A DNA stretch of 11,456 nucleotides from Pelotomaculum sp. UBA3102 (GTDB taxonomy: Bacteria > Bacillota > Desulfotomaculia > Desulfotomaculales > Pelotomaculaceae): NCBI GenBank assembly GCA_002365865.1, contig DFAQ01000052.1, positions 16,286-27,741 of the forward strand, read 5' to 3'. The translations under genes and the position numbers were made by a program. This document shows positions 1-6,611 of this stretch, in pieces (the stretch's first letter is position 1; each line of letters starts with the position of its first letter). The notes under the pieces were generated by a model. The model saw nothing but the letters and a program-made list of their open reading frames with translations, made no database searches and was not told the DNA's origin.

Positions 1-9
1 AACTAACCA

Positions 10-264
10 CTACCCGGCGTTAGCGTTTTGAAACATGGCCGTGGCGCATTCACGGCAAACCATCTTGCCGCGGTAATGCTGGACGTCGGAAGCATTGCCG
101 CAGAATACACATGCGGGTTCGTATTTCTTTAAAATAATTTTCTCAGCGTCGACATAAATTTCAAGGGCGTCTTTTTCGTCGATACCCAGGGTACGTCTCA
201 GCTCGATCGGTATAACCACTCTCCCCAGCTCGTCCACTTTTCTAACAATACCGGTTGACTTCAA
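10..264 (-). CDS. abrB: AbrB-type transition-state regulator with C-terminal four-cysteine motif
   Basis: DNA-binding global regulator of the AbrB/SpoVT swapped-hairpin family, cytoplasmic and expected to act as an oligomer repressing post-exponential genes. The first ~50 residues (KSTGIVRKVDELGRVVIPIE and onward to KKYEP) are almost the canonical AbrB N-terminal DNA-binding domain. The C-terminus differs from B. subtilis AbrB: it carries C52-x2-C55 and C70-x2-C73, a probable zinc-binding knuckle, where the Bacillus protein has its oligomerisation tail. I chose the TTG at 264-262 as start (84 aa). It is preceded at proper distance by AGAGGGGGA (271-279), and translation from it begins MKSTG as in known AbrB/SpoVT proteins. 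The in-frame TTG at 285 would place this ribosome site inside the gene. It is transcribed divergently from the metG leader. Family assignment is very secure; targets are not visible from sequence. Confidence 0.95.
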   Translation of the reverse strand: MKSTGIVRKVDELGRVVIPIELRRTLGIDEKDALEIYVDAEKIILKKYEPACVFCGNASDVQHYRGKMVCRECATAMFQNANAG

Positions 265-318
265 TTGCTTTCCCCCTCTTTTCAACTAATTTCGACAAAA
301 AGGTTATTTTCATAACTA

Positions 319-339
319 AATGGTACCAACGATACCATT
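319..339. promoter_or_regulatory. Inverted repeat over the abrB -10 (possible operator)
   Basis: AATGGTA (319-325), 7-nt spacer, TACCATT (333-339): a perfect 7-bp inverted repeat that covers the -10 and part of the spacer of the proposed abrB promoter. Its position fits an operator, for example for AbrB autorepression, which is known in Bacillus. AbrB sites lack a strict consensus, so the regulator is a guess. Confidence 0.35.
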
Positions 340-348
340 AAAAGTCAA
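320..348 (-). promoter_or_regulatory. Probable sigma-A promoter of abrB
   Basis: On the minus strand, TTGACT (343-348) is followed after 17 nt by TACCAT (320-325), a 5/6 and a 4/6 match to the housekeeping -35 and -10. It lies about 55 nt upstream of the chosen TTG start, in an AT-rich region between two divergent transcripts. Called from pattern only. Confidence 0.5.
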
Positions 349-396
349 TATATTTTACTTAAAAATCTTACAAATTTTTTAAGTAACAGCTAAAAC

Positions 397-426
397 TTGA
401 CAACGTGGTTCTCGTTCGTTTAAAAT
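397..426 (+). promoter_or_regulatory. Sigma-A promoter of the T-box/metG transcript
   Basis: TTGACA (397-402), a perfect -35, is followed after 18 nt by TAAAAT (421-426, 5/6). Initiation would fall near 432-434, about 30 nt before the start of the structured T-box leader. This is the only strong promoter-like pair between abrB and metG. Confidence 0.65.
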
Positions 427-464
427 TTTTACATTGGTATTTACATATTATAAGATTTTTAAAA

Positions 465-744
465 GCTGTGAAGGGGATGAGTAAGCCGGCAGAGTACCGC
501 AAAGAGAGCGGGGCAGGGTGAGAACCCGCCGGAAAAAACCGGCCGAACATGGCCCTGGAGTTGCACCGCCGAACTTTAGTAGGCGGTGCCGGGTTTCAGC
601 ACCGTTACCAGGCTGAGGTATCGGGAAAACGTCTTCCCCGTACCTGTAGAGACCGGTTCCGCAAGGGACCGGTGAATAAGGGTGGTACCGCGGAAGTTTA
701 AAAACTCCGCCCCTCGCAAAAAATAATGGGGGTGGGGGTTTTTT
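465..744 (+). ncRNA. T-box riboswitch (tRNA-Met specific)
   Basis: Leader RNA that senses the charging state of a tRNA and switches between terminator and antiterminator. The diagnostic T-box AGGGTGGTACCGCGG is at 679-693; its TGGT bulge pairs with the free tRNA acceptor end. An early GATGAGTA block (476-483, the kink-turn/AG-bulge region of stem I) is present. In the specifier-loop context CGAAC-ATG-GCCCTGGAG the trinucleotide ATG (549-551) is placed like the specifier codon and matches the downstream gene metG. A long stem II/III region precedes the T-box. The leader ends in a hairpin plus U tract (703-744). Low charged tRNA-Met should permit read-through into metG. Confidence 0.93.
703..744 (+). 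terminator. T-box intrinsic terminator
   Basis: The arm AACTCCGCCCCT pairs with the downstream GGGGGTGGGGGTT (some G-U pairs and one bulged G) around an A-rich loop, followed by a run of six T at 739-744. Its 5' arm follows the T-box sequence directly, as expected for mutually exclusive terminator and antiterminator. Confidence 0.8.
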
Positions 745-776
745 GTTATACAGGCCTGAACTGTAACAGGATGTGA

Positions 777-896
777 GTTGAAGGCGGTCCAATATCGCCC
801 GAAACGAGCCTTTAGTTCACTCGACGCGAAGCACTCTGAGCGAGCTAGCTTCAACACCAAGGTCTATTAAGCCGTCTTAAAGGGCGAATTTGCTCT
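777..896. repeat. Intergenic repeat, copy 1 (between T-box terminator and metG)
   Basis: The stretch from about 813 to 896 shares an ordered series of blocks with 7299-7384: TAGTTCACT (813-821), GCTAGCTTCAACA (844-856), AAGGTCTATTA (859-869), a GCC...AAGGGCGA hairpin-like block (871-887) and a TTTG.TCT tail. Copy 2 has the same blocks in the same order with small gaps. Upstream, GTTGAAG (777-783) is complementary to CTTCAAC (849-855), so this copy could fold into a long branched structure. It contains no plausible gene. Nature unknown: perhaps a short non-autonomous element or a conserved RNA. Confidence 0.6.
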
Positions 897-937
897 ATGA
901 AAATGAGTAGACTTTATCGGGGGAGGAGAAAATTCAT

Positions 938-2482
938 ATGGCCAGGGGAACGTTTTATATTACCACACCGATTTACTACCCAAGTGATAACCTGCATATC
1001 GGACATGCTTATACGACGGTAGCGGCAGATGCGCTGGCGCGCTTCAAAAAACTGACCGGTTATGACACCCGGTTTTTGACCGGTTCCGATGAACACGGGC
1101 AAAAAATTGAACGGTCCGCCAAATCCAGGGGGCAGACGCCCCAGGAATATGTGGATAAAGTAGTGGCGGGATTCAAACATCTTTGGAAACAATTGGAGGT
1201 TGATTACGACGATTTTATCCGCACCACCGAACCGCGTCACCAGGAAGTGGTTGCGGCCATTTTTCAGAAGTTGTACGACCAGGGGGATATCTATAAGGCC
1301 AGTTATGAAGGCCGGTACTGTACCCCCTGCGAAGCTTTCTGGGCGGAAAGCAGGCTTTCCGGGGGTAACTGTCCCGATTGCGGGCGTCCGGTGGAACTGC
1401 TCCGGGAAGAAAGTTATTTTTTTCGCATGTCAAAATATGCCGGACGTCTTTTAGAGCATATCGAAGCACATCCGGAATTTATCCAGCCGGTTTCCAGGCG
1501 TAATGAGATGGTCAGTTTTATCAAGAGCGGGCTGGAAGATTTATGTGTCTCCAGAACGACCTTTAACTGGGGTATTTCCGTTCCTTTTGACCCCAAGCAC
1601 GTGATCTACGTGTGGGTGGATGCCCTGACCAATTATATCTCGGCCCTGGGTTACGGAACCGGGGACGACAGTCTCTTTAAAAGATACTGGCCGGCAAATG
1701 TACACCTGATGGGTAAGGACATCGTTCGTTTTCACAGCATTATCTGGCCGGTAATTCTTATGGCCGCGGGAATCGAACTGCCCGAGCGGGTGGTGGGTCA
1801 CGGCTGGCTCCTGCTGGAAAGCGGAAAAATGTCCAAGTCAAAAGGAAATGTGGTTGACCCGCTGGTCCTGATTGATAAATACGGAGTGGATGCGATCCGT
1901 TATTACCTGCTCCGGGAACTGCCTTTCGGTTCAGACGGGTATTACAGCGAGGATGCACTGGTGGAGCGAATCAACAAGGACCTGGCAAATGACCTGGGGA
2001 ACCTGGTCAGTCGTTCTATAGCCATGATGGAAAAGTATTTTCAGGGTACGGTCCAGCCTCCCGGAATTCACGAGAGCGTTGACCGGGAATTAATAGATCT
2101 GGCCTTGCAAACGCCGGCCGCCGTGGAAGAATTAATGGACCACATGGACCTGGCCGGAGCCCTGTCGGTTGTCTGGCGCCTGGTAGGCAGGGCCAATAAA
2201 TACGTAGACGAAACGGCCCCGTGGAGATTGGCCAAGGACCCGGCTCAAAAAGGCCGGTTGGCCACAGTGATGTACAATCTGGCCGAAAGCTTGCGCTTTA
2301 TCACCGTTATGACCGCTCCCTTCATGCCCATGCTGCCGGCCAGGGTCTGGGCCCAGCTGGGAATTGAAGACCGGCCCGAACTTGCCGCCTGGGAGTCATT
2401 GGCTTCATGGGGGGGGCTTCCCTACGGCACGGCAGTAAAGCGCGGTCCGGCCCTGTTCCCGCGGATTCAAACGGCTAAGTAA
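938..2482 (+). CDS. metG: Methionyl-tRNA synthetase, short form
   Basis: Class I aminoacyl-tRNA synthetase that activates methionine with ATP and loads tRNA-Met, in the cytoplasm. Visible signatures: HIGH at residues 20-23, the connective-peptide zinc knuckle with C128-x2-C131 and C145-x2-C148, WVDAL at 226-230, and KMSKS at 297-301. The anticodon-binding helical domain follows to the end (residue 514). The protein stops after this domain, whereas B. subtilis MetS (about 660 aa) also has a C-terminal EMAP/Trbp111-like tRNA-binding domain; no such domain is fused or adjacent here. ATG 938 is preceded by GGGAGGAG (920-927). Expression is very probably controlled by the T-box upstream; tatD follows after 16 nt and is likely cotranscribed. 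Confidence 0.97.
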   Translation: MARGTFYITTPIYYPSDNLHIGHAYTTVAADALARFKKLTGYDTRFLTGSDEHGQKIERSAKSRGQTPQEYVDKVVAGFKHLWKQLEVDYDDFIRTTEPRHQEVVAAIFQKLYDQGDIYKASYEGRYCTPCEAFWAESRLSGGNCPDCGRPVELLREESYFFRMSKYAGRLLEHIEAHPEFIQPVSRRNEMVSFIKSGLEDLCVSRTTFNWGISVPFDPKHVIYVWVDALTNYISALGYGTGDDSLFKRYWPANVHLMGKDIVRFHSIIWPVILMAAGIELPERVVGHGWLLLESGKMSKSKGNVVDPLVLIDKYGVDAIRYYLLRELPFGSDGYYSEDALVERINKDLANDLGNLVSRSIAMMEKYFQGTVQPPGIHESVDRELIDLALQTPAAVEELMDHMDLAGALSVVWRLVGRANKYVDETAPWRLAKDPAQKGRLATVMYNLAESLRFITVMTAPFMPMLPARVWAQLGIEDRPELAAWESLASWGGLPYGTAVKRGPALFPRIQTAK

Positions 2483-2501
2483 CTTCAAAGGGGAGATAGT
2501 G

Positions 2502-3272
2502 ATGAATTTGTTCGACACCCACGTGCACCTGGATGACGTAAAATTTGACGCCGACCGTGAAGAGGCGATCCGGCGGGCCGGGGAGGCCGGGGTTTCATAC
2601 CTGATTAATGTAGGCATCAATCTCGAGTCCTCCATTGAGTCGATTAAACTGGCTGAAAAATATGATTTTATCTATGCGGCGGTTGGGATTCACCCCCATG
2701 ACTCCGTTGATGCCGGGCCGGAATACCTGGAGGCGATCGAAAAACTTGCCGCGCATCCCCGGGTAGTGGCACTGGGAGAAATGGGCCTGGATTATTACCG
2801 TGATTTTTCACCGAGACCGGTACAGCAAGAATTGTTTAGAGAGCAGCTAAAGTTGGCTAAAAAACTGAATCTGCCCGTAATTATTCACGACCGGGAGGCA
2901 CACGGTGATATGCTTGATATATTGCGCGCGGAGGGAGCAGGACTCCCGGGCGGTGTGCTGCACTGTTTCTCCGGCAGTTGGGAAATGGCCGCCGAATGCC
3001 TGGCAATGGGTCTTTATATCTCCATCGCCGGGCCGGTAACTTTCCCCAATGCTCCCAAGCTGAAAGATATCGCCGGCCGGATACCGCCTGAGCGCCTGCT
3101 GGTTGAAACCGACGCGCCTTACCTGACCCCGGCACCTTACCGGGGAAAGCGCAACGAGCCGGCGCGCGTAGTTTATATTTTGGAAGAAATAGCCAGGATC
3201 AGGGGGATTGACGAAGAAATGATGGCAAAAATATGTACGGATAACGGCAAAAGATTATTTCAAATTACCTGA
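2502..3272 (+). CDS. tatD: TatD-family metal-dependent DNase
   Basis: Metal-dependent hydrolase with a TIM-barrel fold; the family (TatD/YcfH/YabD) has 3'-5' exonuclease activity on DNA. Metal-ligand signatures are all visible: FDTHVHLD (H7, H9), GEMGLDYY (E93), VIIHDREA (H129), LHCFSGS (H154) and VETDAPYLTP (D204). The length of 256 aa is normal. I prefer ATG 2502 to the in-frame GTG 2499 because AAAGGGGAG ends at 2495, leaving six bases before the ATG. It lies directly downstream of metG, the conserved Firmicute order metS-yabD. The stop codon lies inside a 13-bp tandem duplication (3265-3290). Confidence 0.95.
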   Translation: MNLFDTHVHLDDVKFDADREEAIRRAGEAGVSYLINVGINLESSIESIKLAEKYDFIYAAVGIHPHDSVDAGPEYLEAIEKLAAHPRVVALGEMGLDYYRDFSPRPVQQELFREQLKLAKKLNLPVIIHDREAHGDMLDILRAEGAGLPGGVLHCFSGSWEMAAECLAMGLYISIAGPVTFPNAPKLKDIAGRIPPERLLVETDAPYLTPAPYRGKRNEPARVVYILEEIARIRGIDEEMMAKICTDNGKRLFQIT

Positions 3273-3290
3273 AAACGTTACCTGAAAACG
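3265..3290. repeat. 13-bp tandem duplication spanning the tatD stop codon
   Basis: TTACCTGAAAACG occurs twice head to tail (3265-3277 and 3278-3290). The first copy contains the tatD TGA stop. Probably a recent slippage duplication with no effect on the protein. Confidence 0.85.
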
Positions 3291-3368
3291 CGGGCAATAA
3301 GTTTGGCATGATAAGACCGGTTGTCAGGTTATTTAGTTGAAAGGTAATAACACTTGGGGAGGAAATTC

Positions 3369-3908
3369 ATGTCCGACAGGAAGAAAAAAGGTCTGGTCCT
3401 GGTTTTTACGGGAAACGGCAAAGGTAAAACCACCGCCGCCCTGGGTATGGCACTCAGGGCGTGGGGGCAGGGTATGAAGGTACTTATGCTCCAGTTTATC
3501 AAGGGCGGCTGGAAGTACGGTGAGCTAAAAGCGGTCGAAAAACTAGAGCAGGGCCTGGAAATACGCCAGTTGGGCGAGGGGTTTATCGGGGGGGCTGACG
3601 ACAGTTCTCTTGAGGAGCACCGTCGTGCTGCCCGGCAAGCATTGGCAGAAGCAAAAATTGAAATTGAATCCGCCGGATACGATTTGCTCATCCTGGACGA
3701 AATATTGTATGCTGTTCATTACGGATTAGTTGATTTAGATGACGTGCTGTCCTTGTTGGCACGGAAAACGGCAGATCTGCACCTGGTATTGACGGGTCGT
3801 CATGTTCCGCCGGAGATAATTGAAAAAGCCGATCTGGTTACCGAAATGCGGGAAATAAAGCACCACTATACCCGGGGCATTGCTGCTCAAAAGGGGATCG
3901 AATATTAA
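3369..3908 (+). CDS. cobO: Cob(I)alamin adenosyltransferase, CobO/BtuR/CobA type
   Basis: Transfers the adenosyl group of ATP to cob(I)alamin or cobinamide, giving the coenzyme B12 form; cytoplasmic. Family marks: P-loop TGNGKGKTT (residues 14-22), VLMLQFIKGG (38-47), the Walker B-like LLILDEI (106-112), LTGRHVPPEIIEKADLVTEM (141-160) and the conserved KHHYTRGIAAQKGIEY C-terminus. The length of 179 aa is typical. ATG 3369 was chosen because GGGGAGG (3356-3362) stands just before it; the upstream TTG at 3354 would overlap that site. No cobalamin riboswitch is visible in the 96-nt gap to tatD, and no other corrin gene is in the window, so the enzyme probably serves scavenged or separately synthesised cobamide. 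The UPF0158 gene follows closely. Confidence 0.93.
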   Translation: MSDRKKKGLVLVFTGNGKGKTTAALGMALRAWGQGMKVLMLQFIKGGWKYGELKAVEKLEQGLEIRQLGEGFIGGADDSSLEEHRRAARQALAEAKIEIESAGYDLLILDEILYAVHYGLVDLDDVLSLLARKTADLHLVLTGRHVPPEIIEKADLVTEMREIKHHYTRGIAAQKGIEY

Positions 3909-3934
3909 AGTTGTTTTGTGGGGGAGAATTGGTC

Positions 3935-4405
3935 ATGCGACAGGTTCCCGTTGTAATGGCATGGATTGTCAATGCCTTTGAAAACAGCAGCCGGCACGCC
4001 GAATATTTCCTTGATCTGAAGACGGGCGACGTGAAATATTTTTCGCCCCTGGATTTTCCTGAACACGGCGAAATAATAAAAAAACTTGACCGCCAACCCG
4101 ACCGTTATATCAAGTTGCCTAAAATGAAAGAGGATTTCTCTTTAAATATTAAAAAAGCGTATCTCGAAACGGTTGCCGACCCCTATTTGAAAGGCTTGCT
4201 GGAAAAATCACTGGACAGTGATTATAAATTCCGGGATGTCCTGATGGAATTTGGGAGTGCCCGGCGGAAATGGTATCAATACCGGTATGACCGGTGTGCG
4301 GAATTTTTAACGGAATGGTTTGAAGAGAGAGGTATTGAGCTGTCAGAAAAGTCCCGGGTAAATATTTGGGAACAAAATAAAAACAGCGGTAAAAGCCGGC
4401 TTTGA
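3935..4405 (+). CDS. UPF0158 family protein of unknown function
   Basis: 156-aa soluble protein resembling the UPF0158 family. It has an N-terminal acidic-aromatic block with YFLDLKTGDV (about residues 24-33), a central DRYIKLP (56-62), and a C-terminal block with FRDVLMEF followed by RRKWYQYRYDRCAEFLTEWF and EERGIE. No signal peptide, membrane span or catalytic motif is apparent, and the family's role is not established to my knowledge. ATG 3935 is favoured by GGGGGAGAA eight bases upstream; the TTG at 3929 is possible but too close to that site. It follows cobO by 26 nt and is probably cotranscribed. Its last nine codons form the 5' arm and loop of a transcription terminator. Confidence 0.8.
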   Translation: MRQVPVVMAWIVNAFENSSRHAEYFLDLKTGDVKYFSPLDFPEHGEIIKKLDRQPDRYIKLPKMKEDFSLNIKKAYLETVADPYLKGLLEKSLDSDYKFRDVLMEFGSARRKWYQYRYDRCAEFLTEWFEERGIELSEKSRVNIWEQNKNSGKSRL

Positions 4406-4416
4406 CCGCTGTTTTT
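4379..4416 (+). terminator. Strong intrinsic terminator overlapping the UPF0158 stop
   Basis: AAAAACAGCGGT (4379-4390) and ACCGCTGTTTTT (4405-4416) form a perfect 12-bp stem. The T run at 4412-4416 is the U tract, and the A-rich 5' arm could serve the opposite strand. The loop is itself mostly a perfect palindrome, AAAGCCGGCTTT (4392-4403). It closes the metG-tatD-cobO-UPF0158 group. Confidence 0.9.
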
Positions 4417-4550
4417 CAGTAATGGAAAATTATGCTGCAAATATCGACAGAATAAAATCTACCCAAAACCGCCAACTTATAGTAATATATGTGTGTTGCT
4501 TCTTAGCAGGAAAGACTAAAAATGCATCTGCTTGCATAAGGAGGAATTTA

Positions 4551-5561
4551 ATGAGTTGGAAAGTATTGGCGGTGGGGAGAAACCGAAGTGAAAAAGAAAC
4601 GTCCGGTAACCTCAGGAGCCGCATATTTTTTTATCTGTTTTTGCTTGTAACAGCAGTAGTTCTTTTCAGCGGATATGCCTGGGCTGAGAAATCATTGGTA
4701 CTGGCAGTGGAAGGGGAAGAGTTTTCTGTGCAGACTTTTTCCCGGACGGTGGGAGAGGTTCTTGAAAGGCAAAATATCGTCCTGCTGGAAAAAGACGAGG
4801 TGCTTCCCGCAACAGATACCCCCGTAAAAGACGGGATGGTCATAAAAGTGTTGCGGGCGCTAAAGGTGACGGTTGAAGCGGACGGGCAGGAAATACCGGC
4901 CAGAACCAGGGGGCGGACTGTAGCGGATGTTTTGGCGGAGTACGGAATAAAGCTGGGGGCCGAGGACGAAGTAACTCCCGGGCCGGAAGAACTTTTGAGT
5001 CCCGGTATGAAAATCAAGGTAACCAGGGTCCGTACGGAAACTATAGTTGACGAAGCGGCCATAAAATATCAGACCAGGAATCAGTACACTACTAAGCTCC
5101 CGCAGGGTTCCACCAGAGTGGCCCGGGAAGGCAGGAACGGAGCCGAACGGCAGACTTTCCAGGTTACTTACAGGGACGGCCGTGAGGTCAACCGCCGGTT
5201 GATTGCCCGGGAGGTAATTACCCCGCCGGTGGACCGGGTGGTCATGATCGGGAGCGGCATGGTGATTTCCCGGGGCGGCAACAATATAAGGTATTCTGAC
5301 GTAAAAGATATGCTTGCTTCGGCATATACTTACACGGGAAACAATACGGCTTCCGGGGTTCCTCCCCGTTACGGCGTGGTTGCCGTGGATCCCCGGGAGA
5401 TATCTATGGGCACCAGCATGTATGTGGAAGGATACGGTTATGCCACCGCATTAGACCGGGGCGGAGCCATTAAGGGAAATAGAATCGACCTCTTTTTTGA
5501 AACTTATGAAGAGGCTATGAACTGGGGTATGAGAAGGGTAAAAGTTTATATTCTGGAATGA
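4551..5561 (+). CDS. yabE: YabE-like cell-wall protein: DUF348 x2, G5 and 3D domains
   Basis: Exported or membrane-anchored cell-wall protein, probably a peptidoglycan hydrolase of the resuscitation-factor/stationary-phase-survival type; enzymatic activity is inferred from family. After a basic N-terminus comes a hydrophobic segment (residues 25-45, ending GYAWAEKS) that is a signal peptide or anchor. Two DUF348-like repeats follow (about 48-103 and 104-160), then a G5 domain (about 161-235) and a C-terminal 3D domain with VAVDP (D280), ALDRGGAIKGNRIDLFF (D302, D313). Of the 336 residues none of the domains seems truncated. ATG 4551 is chosen for the excellent AAGGAGG (4538-4544); upstream in-frame codons back to 4422 would lack this. 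It is bounded by terminators on both sides, so it is probably monocistronic. No clear promoter was found in 4417-4537. Confidence 0.92.
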   Translation: MSWKVLAVGRNRSEKETSGNLRSRIFFYLFLLVTAVVLFSGYAWAEKSLVLAVEGEEFSVQTFSRTVGEVLERQNIVLLEKDEVLPATDTPVKDGMVIKVLRALKVTVEADGQEIPARTRGRTVADVLAEYGIKLGAEDEVTPGPEELLSPGMKIKVTRVRTETIVDEAAIKYQTRNQYTTKLPQGSTRVAREGRNGAERQTFQVTYRDGREVNRRLIAREVITPPVDRVVMIGSGMVISRGGNNIRYSDVKDMLASAYTYTGNNTASGVPPRYGVVAVDPREISMGTSMYVEGYGYATALDRGGAIKGNRIDLFFETYEEAMNWGMRRVKVYILE

Positions 5562-5586
5562 AAAAGGCTGGGAGGCCTTTTTTTTT
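5561..5586 (+). terminator. Intrinsic terminator after yabE
   Basis: AAAAAGGC (5561-5568), a six-base loop, GCCTTTTT (5575-5582) and a T run continuing to 5586. It separates yabE from ksgA and begins at the last base of the yabE stop codon. Confidence 0.9.
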
Positions 5587-5666
5587 GCTTAAATCAGGAA
5601 ATAATAAAGAGGAAAAGGTTGCGTCGTGTCGAAAATTGGTTAACAATGCTTGGCGGGAGGTGTCTG

Positions 5667-6542
5667 GTGTTGCTTGATGTCTCGAAACCTGCGACAGTAC
5701 GGGATATAATGAGGCACTACGGTATTTCTTGCAGGAAAAGCCTGGGGCAAAATTTTTTAGTTGACCGGAATATGATTAAAAAAATAATCAGCGTTGCTGG
5801 TTTAACCCCTGAATGTCTGGTGGTGGAAATCGGGCCCGGCCTGGGCGCTTTGACCGTGCAGGCCGCTCAGAAAGCCGGTAAGGTGCTGGCCGTTGAGTTG
5901 GACCGCGGTCTCATTCCGCCGCTGAATGAGGTGCTGGAAGGGGCGGGAGATGTGGAAATAGTACCGGGTGATGCCCTGGAGACGGACTTTGACGCCCTGG
6001 CGGGAGAGAAAACCGGAGGCACCTTCGGGCGCGGCGGGCAAGCTTACAAGGTTTTGGGCAACCTGCCTTATTATATTACCAGCCCGCTTTTGATGCATCT
6101 GTTGACGGGAAGGTTTAATATTTCTCTGATGATCATAATGATCCAGCTGGAAGTAGCGGCACGCCTGACAGCAGTGCCCGGAACCAAGGAATACGGCAGT
6201 TTGAGCGTGGCCGTACAGTATTTTGCCGAATCTAAGATACTTTTTCGCGTCCCCGGGAGTTGTTTTTTTCCGCCGCCGGGCGTGGACTCTGCTGTGGTAC
6301 GGCTCTCCTTAAGGTCCGGGCCGCCGGTGGCGGTGCACGATGAGGAGCTGCTTTTTAAAGTAGTGCGGGCGGCCTTTGGCCAGCGCCGCAAGACGTTGTT
6401 GAACGCCCTGGCTGGTTCCGGCCTAGGCGGTGATAAGGATTTCTGGTTGCAGGTACTGGAAAATGCCGGGCTCGATCCCCGCAGGAGGGGGGAAACTTTA
6501 ACCCTCGCGGAATTTGCCGCCCTGACGGAAAAAATAAAATAA
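5667..6542 (+). CDS. rsmA: 16S rRNA dimethyladenosine transferase (KsgA/RsmA)
   Basis: S-adenosylmethionine-dependent enzyme that dimethylates two adjacent adenosines in the 3'-terminal loop of 16S rRNA during 30S assembly. Signatures: KSLGQNFLVD (residues 24-33), VVEIGPGLGALT (52-63, SAM-binding loop), AVELDR (75-80), GNLPYYITSP (131-140, the catalytic NLPY motif), and FFPPPGVDSAVVRL in the C-terminal half. The start is ambiguous. The GTG at 5667 (291 aa) fits best: GGGAGG lies at 5655-5660 and the N-terminus then aligns with Bacillus KsgA. The TTG at 5670 is almost as good, while the TTG at 5619 would add about 16 residues without family support. A stretch at about 113-127 rich in Gly looks slightly longer than usual before the NLPY strand. 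rnmV, the usual upstream neighbour, is absent. Confidence 0.96.
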   Translation: MLLDVSKPATVRDIMRHYGISCRKSLGQNFLVDRNMIKKIISVAGLTPECLVVEIGPGLGALTVQAAQKAGKVLAVELDRGLIPPLNEVLEGAGDVEIVPGDALETDFDALAGEKTGGTFGRGGQAYKVLGNLPYYITSPLLMHLLTGRFNISLMIIMIQLEVAARLTAVPGTKEYGSLSVAVQYFAESKILFRVPGSCFFPPPGVDSAVVRLSLRSGPPVAVHDEELLFKVVRAAFGQRRKTLLNALAGSGLGGDKDFWLQVLENAGLDPRRRGETLTLAEFAALTEKIK

Positions 6543-6611
6543 TTATTAAAATATAAGGGAATTATCAGATCAATAATCATAATCTGAAAAAACAAGAGGA
6601 AGTAGAGAAAT

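Noticed and set aside
448..860. Minus-strand open frames of 94-114 codons over the metG leader
   Set aside because: They lie opposite the T-box RNA, have no ribosome site, and translate into low-complexity Pro/Phe/Gly-rich sequence caused by the terminator and stems.
3273..3368. Cobalamin riboswitch before cobO
   Set aside because: The gap is under 100 nt and has neither a B12-box-like GCCACTG block nor room for the fold.
4631..5062. 143-codon minus-strand frame opposite yabE
   Set aside because: Ser/Thr-rich antisense of the DUF348/G5 coding region with no start site; yabE is clearly the gene.
6565..6587. TCAGAT/ATCTGA inverted pair as terminator between rsmA and the YkuK-like gene
   Set aside because: Only six AT-rich pairs with an 11-nt loop and no U tract on the plus strand; too weak.
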